The notes under the pieces are model-generated. The model was not told the origin of the DNA. It saw only the letters and a list, made by a program, of their open reading frames with translations, and did no database searches. Positions 7,516 through 16,555 of a stretch of 64,000 bases of DNA are shown in pieces. How positions within the stretch are numbered: the first letter of the stretch is position 1; each line of letters starts with the position of its first letter. This stretch comes from Acidimicrobiia bacterium (GTDB lineage: Bacteria > Actinomycetota > Acidimicrobiia > Spongiisociales > UBA5794): assembly GCA_030065575.1 (NCBI GenBank), contig JASJDZ010000001.1:1-64000 (forward strand). The letters are read 5' to 3'. The translations under genes and the position numbers were made by a program.

Positions 7516-8895
7516 TCAATCGACAGCGGGGAGCGAGAGCGTAAACGTTGCACCGCCACACGGTGTCTCGGCAACGGCGACCTCACCACCGTGGGACAAC
7601 ACGACCTCTTTGACGATGGCCAAACCCAGGCCGGCTCCGCCATGGCTGCGGTCCCTTCCCGCGTCGGGTCGGGCAAATCGATCGAAGACTCTCTCTCGTT
7701 CCTCCGCAGGTATGCCCGGTCCATGATCGATCACTGCCAGCTGCGCCTCATCACCGATTCGCCGCACCTCCACCTCGATGGGCAGCGATGAGTCGGCATG
7801 CGAGACGGCGTTGTTGATCAGGTTCTCGATCGCCTGCCGGAGCCAGACTGGATCGCCATCCACGACGACCGGATCATGTGCTGCACAAGCTATGTCGCGC
7901 CCCGTGCCAAGGCGGAGATCTTCGGTGATGTCGACCGCAAGCGCCGCGAGGTCCATTCGTTTCCGGCTCATTCCAATCTCCCGGTCGAGACGCGCCAGCG
8001 CAAGCAGATCCTCGATCAGTCTCTCGGAGCGATGGCCGGCTTCGTTGATACGCGCCATGGCACGATCGAGAGCGGGGCCGGGTTCCACGCCGCCTTCCGA
8101 GAACAGCTCTGAATACCCGGTGATGGCAGCGATCGGTGTGCGCAACTCGTGCGAGGCGTCGTCGACAAAGCGACGGAGTCGCTCCGCCTCGCGGAGCCGC
8201 TCATGTTCGGCGGACTCGATCCGGTCGAGCATGCTATCGAGCGCCGTTCCCAACCTCCCCAATTCGGTGGTGGATTCGGAAGGGCCGGTTCGCCGGGTGA
8301 GATCGCCTTCTCCAATCGCCCCGGCTGTGTCGATCATGTCATCGATCGGCCGGAATCCACGTCGCATCTCGAGACTGGCTGCGCTGATGCCGACCAGGGC
8401 GGCCAGCAGGCTGACAAATAGCGAGATGGCCACAATCTGCCGGGTAGTGGACTCCACGGATTCGAGCGATTGGGTCACCATCTCGAATCCGCCCGGGGTG
8501 GGACGAATCAGCGCTCGCACCGATCCACCGCCGTCTGCTGCCGAAAGTGTGACAAACCTGCTCTCTCTCAGGTCTTCAACCGTGACTTCGCTGACGTCCG
8601 GTAGCGGCTCCGGATCATCGACGAACCCGCCGGCCCGCTGCAGTACGACCCGACCATCGGCGTCGAACAGCACCAGGCCGAACGGCTGAAAGGAATCCGC
8701 CGGTGGCAGAGGATCGTCTACGCCCGGCCGCAACATCGGCCGGATGGCCAGTGAGCGGAGTGTCTCGTCGACCCGGTCGATCAAGACGGACCTGGTGGCA
8801 ATAGAGACCGTGGATGCAATCACTGCGCTGACAACAAGGACCACGAGTCCGACAACAATCGTGAGGCGTCGCCGCAGAGTCATCGGTCTGCTCAT
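7516..8895 (-). CDS. Sensor histidine kinase (HAMP-HisKA-HATPase)
   Basis: 459 aa. TM helix at about residues 10-32, an extracytoplasmic sensor of about 120 aa, a second TM at about 150-172, then HAMP (RRGFRPIDDMIDTAGAIGEGD), the HisKA box DDASHELRTPI with the phospho-accepting His, an N box (IENLINNAVSHA), and G boxes DHGPGIP and GGAGLGLAIVKEV. The start overlaps the response-regulator stop by 4 nt (ATGA). The pair probably controls the divergent DUF4956-CotH operon through the sites at 9649-9696. Confidence 0.95.
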   Translation of the reverse strand: MSRPMTLRRRLTIVVGLVVLVVSAVIASTVSIATRSVLIDRVDETLRSLAIRPMLRPGVDDPLPPADSFQPFGLVLFDADGRVVLQRAGGFVDDPEPLPDVSEVTVEDLRESRFVTLSAADGGGSVRALIRPTPGGFEMVTQSLESVESTTRQIVAISLFVSLLAALVGISAASLEMRRGFRPIDDMIDTAGAIGEGDLTRRTGPSESTTELGRLGTALDSMLDRIESAEHERLREAERLRRFVDDASHELRTPIAAITGYSELFSEGGVEPGPALDRAMARINEAGHRSERLIEDLLALARLDREIGMSRKRMDLAALAVDITEDLRLGTGRDIACAAHDPVVVDGDPVWLRQAIENLINNAVSHADSSLPIEVEVRRIGDEAQLAVIDHGPGIPAEERERVFDRFARPDAGRDRSHGGAGLGLAIVKEVVLSHGGEVAVAETPCGGATFTLSLPAVD

Positions 8896-9581
8896 GGGTT
8901 CGGCGAACGCACGGAGTAGCCGAACCCACGGATGGTGTGAATCAGCTTGGGTCGGCCCTCATCGACCTTCTTGCGCAGCTGCGAGATCGCCGTCTCCAGA
9001 ACTGAGTCGCCGTACTCGTAGCCCCACACCGCCTCCAGGATCTGAGCCCGCCGCATGACCTGCCCCACGTTGGAGAGCAGGTAGTGCAGCAAGCGGTATT
9101 CCACCGGCGATAGCTGAATCTCGTCACTCCCGCGGGTGACGACATGCTCCTTGTCGTTCAGGGCCAGATCGTCGCAGGTCAGTATGTGGCTGCGATCCAG
9201 TGGGCCGGCCCGTCGTAGCAACGCCCCGACCCGCAACCGCAGCTCCTCGAGCCGGAACGGCTTGGTCAAGTAATCATCGCCACCGGACTCGAATCCAGTC
9301 CGCAGGTCATCGATCTCCGACCTGGCCGTCAGAAACAGGACGGGTAGCTCGGGGTGCGAAGCACGCAAACTTCTCGCCACCTGGAACCCGTCGGGTTCGG
9401 GCATGTTGACATCGAGGATCACGAGATCAGGCCGCTCCTGACGCACCGCAGACAGTGCAGAAAGGCCGTCGGCGGCGGCCGTGACTGAATACCCGGCGAA
9501 GGTCAGCGCATCGGTGACCATGTCGAGGAGCATCTGCTCGTCGTCGACAACCAGGATCCGGGCTACCGGCTGATCTGTCAT
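8892..9581 (-). CDS. OmpR/PhoB-family response regulator
   Basis: 229 aa. The ATG at 9581 (MTDQPVARILVVDDE) is chosen over one 18 codons upstream because the receiver domain begins directly after it. Phospho-acceptor Asp in LVILDVNMPEPDG, conserved Lys in LTKPF, then a winged-helix DNA-binding domain (LSPVEYRLLHYLL, RAQILEAVWG, VLETAISQLRKKV, IRGFGYSV). Heads the regulator-kinase operon and is divergent from DUF4956-CotH, with tandem direct-repeat sites between. Confidence 0.95.
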   Translation of the reverse strand: MTDQPVARILVVDDEQMLLDMVTDALTFAGYSVTAAADGLSALSAVRQERPDLVILDVNMPEPDGFQVARSLRASHPELPVLFLTARSEIDDLRTGFESGGDDYLTKPFRLEELRLRVGALLRRAGPLDRSHILTCDDLALNDKEHVVTRGSDEIQLSPVEYRLLHYLLSNVGQVMRRAQILEAVWGYEYGDSVLETAISQLRKKVDEGRPKLIHTIRGFGYSVRSPNP

Positions 9582-9648
9582 GTCTGTGACCTTAGATGGA
9601 GTGTGTCTCGGATCATGTTGAAGCGAGGTTCGCATTATCCAAGCGAAA

Positions 9649-9696
9649 CCTCAGCGTTTCCTAAGCATCGGAATCAACTCCTCAGGCAATCCTGAG
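9649..9696. promoter_or_regulatory. Tandem OmpR-type operator, four CCTNAG half-sites
   Basis: CCTCAG (9649), CCTAAG (9660), CCTCAG (9680) and CCTGAG (9691). Within each pair the half-sites are 11 bp apart, one helical turn, with 5-bp spacers; the pairs start 31 bp apart. This is the usual geometry for OmpR/PhoB dimers. The second pair also forms a CCTCAGG/CCTGAGG dyad. It lies 68 bp upstream of the response-regulator start and about 70 bp upstream of the DUF4956 start, so it could serve autoregulation and operon control. Confidence 0.65.
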
Positions 9697-9765
9697 GTCC
9701 CCACCAACTAGCCCAAAGGATCAGTTCGTAGAACTAGGGACATGAACAAGCCATAGGAGCAAACC

Positions 9766-10368
9766 ATGTCCCTCTCGTTACTCATCCTCATCGACGTAGT
9801 TGCCATCCTCGTCCTGACGTTTGGCATCTACTGGCCCCGCCATAGACGCAAGGACATGGTGGTCGCCTACCTCACAGCCAATATCGGCGTCGCCGCCGTG
9901 GCCAGCGTGCTGGCGTCCTCCTCGATCAATGCGGGCCTGGGCCTGGGGCTGTTCGGCATTCTGTCGATCATCCGCCTCCGTTCGGACGAGCTCGGCCACA
10001 CGGAGATCGCCTATTACTTCGGAGCGCTCGCCCTCGGGCTGTTCGCCGGGCTCGGTGGTTCGCTCACGTGGGCCACCCCCGTGATGACCGCGGCGATCCT
10101 CGCTGCCCTGTATGTCGGCGATCATCCGGAGCTCTTCCCCCGCTACCGCAACCAGGTTGTGAGGCTCGACTCCGCATACACAGACGAGACGGCCCTGGCG
10201 ATGCGCCTGGAGAGCCTGCTCAATGCCGAGGTGCACAAGATCACCGTACGCAGGGTCGACCTGGTCAACGACACCACATCGGTTGACGTCCGCTACAAGG
10301 TTCCCCTCGCCAACTCCGGCTGGCCGCGAACTGCATCGGCCGGTGCCCTCAACAAGGATCTGACATGA
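9766..10368 (+). CDS. DUF4956 integral membrane protein
   Basis: 200 aa, preceded by AGGAG. Four hydrophobic helices in the first 125 residues, including the family hallmark GLGLFGILSIIRLRSDE, then a soluble C-terminal domain (about 130-200). DUF4956 genes are commonly seen beside CotH-like and VTC-type polyphosphate-polymerase genes in bacteria. Here CotH follows with a 4-nt ATGA overlap, but no VTC gene is present. Likely under control of the divergent two-component system. Confidence 0.85.
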   Translation: MSLSLLILIDVVAILVLTFGIYWPRHRRKDMVVAYLTANIGVAAVASVLASSSINAGLGLGLFGILSIIRLRSDELGHTEIAYYFGALALGLFAGLGGSLTWATPVMTAAILAALYVGDHPELFPRYRNQVVRLDSAYTDETALAMRLESLLNAEVHKITVRRVDLVNDTTSVDVRYKVPLANSGWPRTASAGALNKDLT

Positions 10369-11714
10369 GAAGAAGCACACAAATCATCGTTTCGGCAGCT
10401 CTCAGCCTCTCGCTCCTGGCGGGTTGCACTGCTGGCGACAGCGCTTCCGGCGATGCGGTTGCCGCCGCAGGCGCCGGGGCCGCGGTCCCGGCAGCAGCAG
10501 TCGACTCGTCGACATCGGGGTATGGGGCCGTAGGCACACTCGACAGCGGCGTGGTTCACACGATCGACATCAGCTTCGATGAGGAGGACTACGCCCAGTT
10601 GATCGACGCCTACCTGTCCAGCGGCGACAAGGAGTGGATCGAGGCCACGGTGACCATCGACGGCTCAACCTACGAGCAGGCCGGGATCCGGCTCAAAGGA
10701 AACTCATCGCTGTTCAGCCTCTCGGCCGCCTCCGATGCCGGGAGCCTCCCGTGGCTGATCAAGCTCGACAAGTACGTGGACGGTCAGAACCACGAGGGTC
10801 TGACCGACCTGGTTGTGCGGTCAAACAACTCCACGACCGCTCTCAATGAGGCGGTTGCGCTCGAACTGCTCGAACTTGCCGGGCTGGCGTCGCAGGACGC
10901 GATTGCCGTTGCATTCAGCATTGACGGCGAGGACCCGGTCCTGCGGCTGGTGATCGAACATCCCGATAACATCTGGATGGCTGAGGAGTTCGATATCGAC
11001 GGAGCGCTCTACAAGGCAGAGAGCACCGGTGACTACAGCTACCGCGGCGACGATCCCGATGCGTACGACGAGGTCTTCGACCAGGAAGCCGGCAAGGACA
11101 ACGCCGATCTCACCCCCCTCATGGAGTTCCTCGATTTCATCAACAACTCCGATGACGACGCCTTCGTTGCGGAGCTGAATGAATGGCTCGACATTGATGC
11201 GTTTGCCACCTACCTGGCGATGCAGGACCTGATCAACAATCAGGATGACATCGATGGCCGGGGCAACAACTCCTACCTCTACTACGACACGGATACGGGC
11301 GAGTTCACGGTTGTGGCCTGGGATCACAATCTTGCCTTCGGCGTCACCCCCGGTACCGGCGGTCCGGGCCCTCAGCCTGGCGACACTGCAGTGGCCCCAC
11401 GCGGGGAGGGTGCCACACCGGGCGAGCTTGGGGACAGGCCACCAGGCCCAGGCGGCCTCGGCGAACGAACCGCCGGCCCTGACGGTCAAGGGCTCGAGCA
11501 GGGGAATGTGCTCGTCGAGCGTTTCCTGGCTAACGACACCTGGGCGGCGCTGGTTGAGACAAAGACCGCGGAACTCAGAGCGGAACTCTACGAGAGCGGC
11601 GTGGCCGAACAGATCCTGAGCGACTGGTCCGCAGTCGTAGCCGCCAGCGGCCTGGTGGACACAGCCACAATCGAGTCGGAAGCGGAACAGATCCGAGCCA
11701 CCGTTAGGCCCTGA
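10365..11714 (+). CDS. CotH-family kinase-like lipoprotein
   Basis: 449 aa. Lipoprotein signal with lipobox LLAGC (Cys at about residue 21), a low-complexity Ala/Ser stretch, then a CotH domain: IDISFDEEDYAQL, GIRLKGNSS, DGALYKAE, LDIDAFATYLAMQDLINNQDDIDGRGNNSYLYYD and VVAWDHNLAFGV. The Asp and Asn residues of the last two stretches match the metal- and ATP-binding region of the CotH kinase fold, so activity is plausible. A Pro/Gly-rich insertion of about 55 residues (about 327-382) interrupts the C-terminal part. Translationally coupled to the DUF4956 gene. Acts at the outer face of the membrane; substrate unknown. Confidence 0.85.
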   Translation: MRRSTQIIVSAALSLSLLAGCTAGDSASGDAVAAAGAGAAVPAAAVDSSTSGYGAVGTLDSGVVHTIDISFDEEDYAQLIDAYLSSGDKEWIEATVTIDGSTYEQAGIRLKGNSSLFSLSAASDAGSLPWLIKLDKYVDGQNHEGLTDLVVRSNNSTTALNEAVALELLELAGLASQDAIAVAFSIDGEDPVLRLVIEHPDNIWMAEEFDIDGALYKAESTGDYSYRGDDPDAYDEVFDQEAGKDNADLTPLMEFLDFINNSDDDAFVAELNEWLDIDAFATYLAMQDLINNQDDIDGRGNNSYLYYDTDTGEFTVVAWDHNLAFGVTPGTGGPGPQPGDTAVAPRGEGATPGELGDRPPGPGGLGERTAGPDGQGLEQGNVLVERFLANDTWAALVETKTAELRAELYESGVAEQILSDWSAVVAASGLVDTATIESEAEQIRATVRP

Positions 11715-11747
11715 GCCGAGAGCGCCAAGGCACAGATCTCAGGGCAT

Positions 11748-12947
11748 CTAGGCCAGTGCGTGCTCGATCTGCTCCACCGCCCAGTCGACCTGGTCACGGG
11801 TGATGACCAGCGGCGGCGAAATCCTAATTGTGCTTCCGTGGGTGTCCTTCGCCAGCACACCACGATCCTTCAGAGCGAGCACAACCGCCTTGGCCGGGCC
11901 CGCGTCAGCCTCGAGCTCAATTGCCAACATGAGACCACGCCCCCGAGCTTCCTTGACCTTGTCGGAACGAATCTCACGAAGCCTGCCCAGGAAGTACGCA
12001 CCGAGCGCAGCACTGTTCTCGATCATGCCTTCATCGATCAGCACCCGCAGAGCCGTACGCGCGACCGCCGCCGCAAGAGGGTTCCCACCAAACGTGCTGC
12101 CATGCTCCCCTGGTTTGAGCACGCCAAGCACGTTCTCGTTCGAGAGCACCGCCGATACCGGATAGAAGCCACCCGACAGCGCCTTCCCGACGAGAGTCAT
12201 ATCAGCCTCGATGCCCTCATGTTCTTCGGCCAGCAGCCGACCGGTCCGGCCCAGACCCGTCTGAATCTCGTCCAGGATGAGGGTCACGCCACGTTCGGTA
12301 CAAACCTCTCTCACTTGCCGGAAGTACCCGGGGGGCGGGATATTCACACCCGCTTCGCCCTGGATCGGCTCGACCAGGAACGCCGCCGTCTTCGGGTTGA
12401 TTGCAGCGCGCAACGCATCGATGTCGCCGAAGGGCACAACGCGGAACCCGGGGGTAAAGGGCCCGAACCCGTTGCGTGCCATTGGATCGGTGCTGAAGCT
12501 GACAATCGAAATCGTCCGTCCGTGGAAGTTGTCTTCACAGACAATGACCTCAGCCTCGCTTTCAGGAATGCCACGTTCCTCGTAGCCCCACTTGCGGGCT
12601 GCCTTCACTCCCGACTCCACCGCCTCGGCACCGCTGTTCATGGGCAGAATCTTGGCCGACCCGGTCAGTTCGGCGAGTTCCTCGTAGAGGAGCGCCAACT
12701 GGTCATTACGGAAGGCGCGGGAGGTCAACGTCAGTCTTTGCGCCTGCTCGGTCATCGCCTGCAGGATTCGCGGGTGGCAGTGCCCCTGGTTGACTGCCGA
12801 GTAAGCCGAGAGACAGTCCAAGTACTTGTTGCCTTCGACATCCCACAGCCACACACCCTCGCCGCGGGTCAGCACTACATCGAGCGGCTGATAGTTGTGG
12901 GCCCCGAGGCGTTGCAGAGTTGCAATAGTGTCGGCGGGCGTGGGCAT
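11748..12947 (-). CDS. rocD: Ornithine--oxo-acid aminotransferase
   Basis: 399 aa, class III PLP aminotransferase converting ornithine and 2-oxoglutarate to glutamate semialdehyde and glutamate. Schiff-base Lys255 lies in [16 protein letters not shown]. The [39 protein letters not shown] and [10 protein letters not shown] motifs are those of ornithine rather than acetylornithine aminotransferases. An AAGGAGG site precedes the ATG. Monocistronic, convergent with the CotH gene. Feeds arginine/ornithine nitrogen toward proline or glutamate. Confidence 0.93.
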   Translation of the reverse strand: MPTPADTIATLQRLGAHNYQPLDVVLTRGEGVWLWDVEGNKYLDCLSAYSAVNQGHCHPRILQAMTEQAQRLTLTSRAFRNDQLALLYEELAELTGSAKILPMNSGAEAVESGVKAARKWGYEERGIPESEAEVIVCEDNFHGRTISIVSFSTDPMARNGFGPFTPGFRVVPFGDIDALRAAINPKTAAFLVEPIQGEAGVNIPPPGYFRQVREVCTERGVTLILDEIQTGLGRTGRLLAEEHEGIEADMTLVGKALSGGFYPVSAVLSNENVLGVLKPGEHGSTFGGNPLAAAVARTALRVLIDEGMIENSAALGAYFLGRLREIRSDKVKEARGRGLMLAIELEADAGPAKAVVLALKDRGVLAKDTHGSTIRISPPLVITRDQVDWAVEQIEHALA

Positions 12948-13067
12948 CGGGCCTCCTTGGCAAAACGTTAAGCGGACTTCGGTCGAGTCAATAGCAGAAC
13001 GCTAGTACCCCGGGCGTATCTCACAGCCGGGGGCGGCCGACGGCTTCCGAATCCGAGCCGGCTGGCG

Positions 13068-13073
13068 TAGTCT
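13068..13073 (+). promoter_or_regulatory. Leaderless -10 box
   Basis: TAGTCT, 6 nt before the ATG at 13080; no Shine-Dalgarno sequence. Confidence 0.5.
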
Positions 13074-13079
13074 CGCCCA

Positions 13080-14231
13080 ATGGAGGAAGCCGCCCGGGAA
13101 CAGACCGAGAAGTGGTTCGTCGATCGCGGCGTGCCTCATTTCATCGAGGCATACAACGCCAGCGAAGACGTCCTGACCCGGGCCCTTCCGATCCTGATTC
13201 TGTTTTTTTTGTTCAGTTCGATAAGCGCCATCGATCTCGATTGGCCTGCTTGGGAAATCGTCACGGCCAGCCTCGCCGGATTGGCCATCCTGCTCGGGGT
13301 GTGGGCAGGGATCAACCGGCTGCGCGGGCTGCGCCCCCTCCTCCGTCGTCCGGACCGGGTCGGACCGGTCGAAATTGGCGTGTTCCTGGGCGTCCCCACT
13401 CTGCTACCCATCATCTTCGGCTGGGATTGGAGCGGTGCGCTGATCACCTTGCTCTCCCAGACGGTGATCCTCGGTTTGGTCTTTGCAATCACCAGCTACG
13501 GCGTGGTTGCAATCTCGTGGTGGGTGTTGGGCCAGCTCGTTCACTCGATCGGGCAGACGCTCCGCCTATTCACTCGCACGCTCCCGCTGCTGCTGATTGG
13601 TTTCATGTTCCTCTTTCTCAACGCCGAGGCCTGGCAGTCGGCGGGTCGGCTCGATGCGGCTCTGCTCGTATCCGTTGGATTGCTTCTCGCCGCACTTGCG
13701 GGCGTGTTCCTGGGAACTCAGGTGCCACGTGAGATCCGGGATCAGAACACCTTTGCATCATGGGACGAGATAGACGCGCTGTGCGATGACGCTCCGGGGG
13801 AGCCAATCGGCGGCGCGGGAACACCCCGGTCTCGCCCGCTCAGCCGCCGCGAGCGCGGCAACCTCTGGCTGCTCGTGTTCATCAGCCAGTCCTTTCGGCT
13901 CATCCTGGTCAGCGCTCTCATCGGCGCATTCTTCGTAGGCCTCGGTCTGCTCATCATCCAGCCCGACACCGTCAAATTGTGGACTGCGGGAGACGCGACG
14001 GTTCTGTGGGAGACGGAGCTGTTCGGCATTGGCCTCCAACTCTCCGCCGAGTTGCTTCGCGTCTCCGGCTTCCTCGCTTCCTTTGCGCTCATGTACTTCG
14101 CGGTCTACACGACCACCGAATCGGCGCTGCGTGAGGAGTTCTACGAAGACATCATCGACGAAGTGCGCCAGAACCTCGCAGTGCGGACTCGGTACCTGGA
14201 GACGTTGCGGGTCGACGACCGAGAGCCATAA
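13080..14231 (+). CDS. Polytopic membrane protein, unknown function
   Basis: 383 aa. About eight hydrophobic segments (near residues 35-53, 60-78, 97-118, 121-146, 159-180, 192-210, 274-297 and 318-345) with a cytoplasmic-looking loop (about 215-265, acidic then basic) and a charged C-terminus ending in LRVDDREP. I recognise no family motif. It is upstream of a small membrane protein and a two-component system on the same strand (73-nt gap), so it might be a sensed or controlled partner, but that is only positional. Confidence 0.7.
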   Translation: MEEAAREQTEKWFVDRGVPHFIEAYNASEDVLTRALPILILFFLFSSISAIDLDWPAWEIVTASLAGLAILLGVWAGINRLRGLRPLLRRPDRVGPVEIGVFLGVPTLLPIIFGWDWSGALITLLSQTVILGLVFAITSYGVVAISWWVLGQLVHSIGQTLRLFTRTLPLLLIGFMFLFLNAEAWQSAGRLDAALLVSVGLLLAALAGVFLGTQVPREIRDQNTFASWDEIDALCDDAPGEPIGGAGTPRSRPLSRRERGNLWLLVFISQSFRLILVSALIGAFFVGLGLLIIQPDTVKLWTAGDATVLWETELFGIGLQLSAELLRVSGFLASFALMYFAVYTTTESALREEFYEDIIDEVRQNLAVRTRYLETLRVDDREP

Positions 14232-14304
14232 GCCTCCGCCGTGTCTTCACAGGTTCTCCACACTCGTTCGAGAAGCTGGCTCCAAGCAACAAAGGAGCAA
14301 CACA

Positions 14305-14661
14305 GTGTTCAGGTTCGCCATCTTGGTTCTCGCCGGCATCGGCCTCGGGGCCATCTTGTTCGGGGGTGCCCCCAGCGCAGCAGCCGGTATCGGCTTTCTC
14401 GCTCTGATCCCACTGTTCTTCCTGTTCAAGATCCTGCTGATTGCGGCCTTCTTCGGGGGTTTCGCCCGGCGTAGGTTCGGCGGGTTTGAGCGGGACGGCG
14501 GCCCGGAGCAATCCTGGGAGTGGCCGGGCGGTCCGTGGCGTCGCCCACAGCGACGGAGCAAGACCGACGACAGGCCGGCCGAGACCGATCGGTTCGAGGA
14601 GTGGCACCGCATGGCGCACGCCAAAGAGGAGGTCGCCGGCTGGGCCGACGAGCCAGAGTGA
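14305..14661 (+). CDS. Small membrane protein with charged tail
   Basis: 118 aa, GTG start behind AAAGGAG. Two hydrophobic segments (about residues 2-20 and 24-52, rich in Gly/Ala/Phe) are followed by a basic then acidic cytoplasmic tail with Trp/Pro/Gly (WEWPGGPWRRPQRR) and a coiled, charged end. Positioned 34 nt before a response regulator, so probably cotranscribed with the following two-component system. Such genes often feed into or are output of the kinase; function unknown. Confidence 0.7.
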   Translation: MFRFAILVLAGIGLGAILFGGAPSAAAGIGFLALIPLFFLFKILLIAAFFGGFARRRFGGFERDGGPEQSWEWPGGPWRRPQRRSKTDDRPAETDRFEEWHRMAHAKEEVAGWADEPE

Positions 14662-14695
14662 ATCTCGTCTGCAAGCATGGTGCCGAGGATCAGCA

Positions 14696-15385
14696 ATGAC
14701 AACGATGAAACGAGTGCTCGTCGTCGAAGACGAGATGAAGATCGCCCGTCTGGTGCGCGACTACTTGCACCAGGCGGGCTTCGCCGTCCTCGAAGCGTCC
14801 GATGGCGCCACCGCTCTCTCATTGGCGAAGGCCGAGCGGCCCGACATGATCGTCCTCGACCTCGGCCTGCCCGGCATGGATGGGCTCGACGTCACACGCC
14901 AGCTCCGGGCATCGTCAGCAGTTCCGATCATCATGCTCACGGCCCGCAGCGAGGAAACGGACCGCATCGTCGGCCTCGAGCTCGGTGCCGATGACTACGT
15001 CACCAAGCCCTTCAGCCCCAAGGAACTCGTCGCCCGCATTCGTGCGGTGCTGCGTCGCGCCGAAGCCACGATCGGCGGCGGCGAGATCGTTCGGGCGGGG
15101 GCGGTGGAGATCGACATACCGAAACGACGCGTCACCGTCGGGGATGACCCGGTTGAGCTGACGGGGAGCGAGTTCGACCTGCTGCTCGTGCTCGCTCGGC
15201 ACCCGGGACGCATCTATACGCGGGCCCAACTACTCGACGCCGTCCACGGCGTCTCGTTTGAGTCGTACGAACGGTCGATCGACGCCCACATCAAGAACCT
15301 CCGCCGCAAAATCGAGCCCGACCCGAAACGTCCCACGCTGCTGGTCACCGTATACGGCGTCGGCTACAAGTTCGCCGATGCCTAG
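14696..15385 (+). CDS. OmpR-family response regulator
   Basis: 229 aa, ATG behind GAGG. Receiver domain with acidic pocket (VVEDE), phospho-acceptor Asp in MIVLDLGLPGMDG, switch Thr in IMLTARS and Lys in VTKPFSPKEL; then winged helix (LTGSEFDLLLVLARHPGRIYTRAQLLDAV, RSIDAHIKNLRRKI, VYGVGYKF). The 3' end overlaps the kinase start by 8 nt. Confidence 0.95.
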   Translation: MTTMKRVLVVEDEMKIARLVRDYLHQAGFAVLEASDGATALSLAKAERPDMIVLDLGLPGMDGLDVTRQLRASSAVPIIMLTARSEETDRIVGLELGADDYVTKPFSPKELVARIRAVLRRAEATIGGGEIVRAGAVEIDIPKRRVTVGDDPVELTGSEFDLLLVLARHPGRIYTRAQLLDAVHGVSFESYERSIDAHIKNLRRKIEPDPKRPTLLVTVYGVGYKFADA

Positions 15386-16487
15386 GCGCGGCTTCCGGCC
15401 CGAGTGGGGTCAAGGTGACTGGAGACCGCCCCCAGCGGAGTGGTGGAATCAAGAGGGCAACTCCGCCTCATGGCAAACCTTCGGCCGCCGTGTTGCGCGA
15501 CGGTTCATCCTGGGGTTCTTCTTCTTCCTCGCAATGCTCATTGGACTCGGAGCATTCATCGCCACCGCAATCATTGGGAGCACCGGCGTGAACCGCTGGG
15601 TTGTCATCCTGATCGCCCCGCTCGTTGCCCTGGCCCTGGTCGCCCTGGTCGTCCGCTACTACCGCCGCACTTTGCGGCCGGTACGGGAAGTCATCGGGGC
15701 AGCCGGCTCTCTCGCCGGCGGCGACTACTCAGTCCGAGTCGCGAACGAAGGGTCGGCGACGATGCGGTCGGTCACCCGGTCTTTCAACGAAATGGCCGAG
15801 CGCTTGGAGGGTGCCGACGAGGCACGCCGTCGTCTACTCGCCGACCTCGGACACGAAATGCGGACGCCGTTGACCGTGGTGCAAGGAGAGATCGAGGCGA
15901 TGCTCGATGGGGTTCACACCCCGGACGCTGAGCATCTCGAACTGCTTCTCGAGGAGGTAGCCGTAATGGAGCGGCTACTCGAGGACCTCCGGACTCTCAC
16001 CCTCGCCGAATCGGGGTCACTTTCACTTCACCTCGAGCCATTGGACGTCGCCGACCTCGTGCAAGATGTCCTCGAGGCACACCGCCGAACGATTGCTGCC
16101 GCCCAGATCGCCGTGACCACGGAACTCGCGCCGGACCTGGGTGAGGTGGTGCTCGATCCGGTCCGTATGCGCGAGATACTCGCCAACCTCGTGGTCAACG
16201 CGATCCGGGCAATGCCCGAAGGGGGAACTCTCACGGCATCGGCGGCCGTGGATGAGGAAAGCGTTCACCTTCGCATCGCCGACACCGGCACAGGCATCAG
16301 CGAGGAAGACTTGCCCTTTGTCTTCGAGCGTTTCCGGAGGGGCTCCACATCGAGCGGGTCTGGCCTGGGGCTTACGATCACCCGGGATCTAGTCGAAGCG
16401 CACGGAGGCTCGATCGGCATCAACAGCACCGTCGGGGCTGGAACGACCGTGACGGTCGCCCTACCTCTAGTACGGCCGCCCGAGTGA
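15378..16487 (+). CDS. Sensor histidine kinase
   Basis: 369 aa, ATG at 15378 inside the end of the regulator gene. A Trp/Gly/Pro-rich N-terminal tail (RPEWGQGDWRPPPAEWWNQEG) precedes two adjacent TM helices (about residues 41-66 and 72-92) separated by only a few residues, so there is almost no extracytoplasmic sensor; sensing may be intramembrane or by a partner protein. Then HAMP (about 93-145), HisKA (ADLGHEMRTPLTVV), N box (ANLVVNAIRAM), and G boxes DTGTGIS and SGLGLTITRDLV. The Trp/Pro-rich tail is compositionally like that of the small membrane protein at 14305. Confidence 0.92.
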   Translation: MPRRGFRPEWGQGDWRPPPAEWWNQEGNSASWQTFGRRVARRFILGFFFFLAMLIGLGAFIATAIIGSTGVNRWVVILIAPLVALALVALVVRYYRRTLRPVREVIGAAGSLAGGDYSVRVANEGSATMRSVTRSFNEMAERLEGADEARRRLLADLGHEMRTPLTVVQGEIEAMLDGVHTPDAEHLELLLEEVAVMERLLEDLRTLTLAESGSLSLHLEPLDVADLVQDVLEAHRRTIAAAQIAVTTELAPDLGEVVLDPVRMREILANLVVNAIRAMPEGGTLTASAAVDEESVHLRIADTGTGISEEDLPFVFERFRRGSTSSGSGLGLTITRDLVEAHGGSIGINSTVGAGTTVTVALPLVRPPE

Positions 16488-16503
16488 GCGCCTCGTACCA
16501 CTC

Positions 16504-16543
16504 TGGCGTAGATCGCGGCGGTATCAAGCCGGAATCAACGCCA
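16504..16543. repeat. 40-bp palindromic interspersed repeat, copy 2
   Basis: TGGCGTAGATC ... AACGCCA, exactly 40 bp, extended outward as TCTGGCGT/ACGCCAGA. In the convergent gap between the kinase gene and the P-loop kinase gene, the same type of location as copy 1. One arm base differs (A for T before ACGCCA). Confidence 0.7.
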
Positions 16544-16555
16544 GACGCGTAGTGG

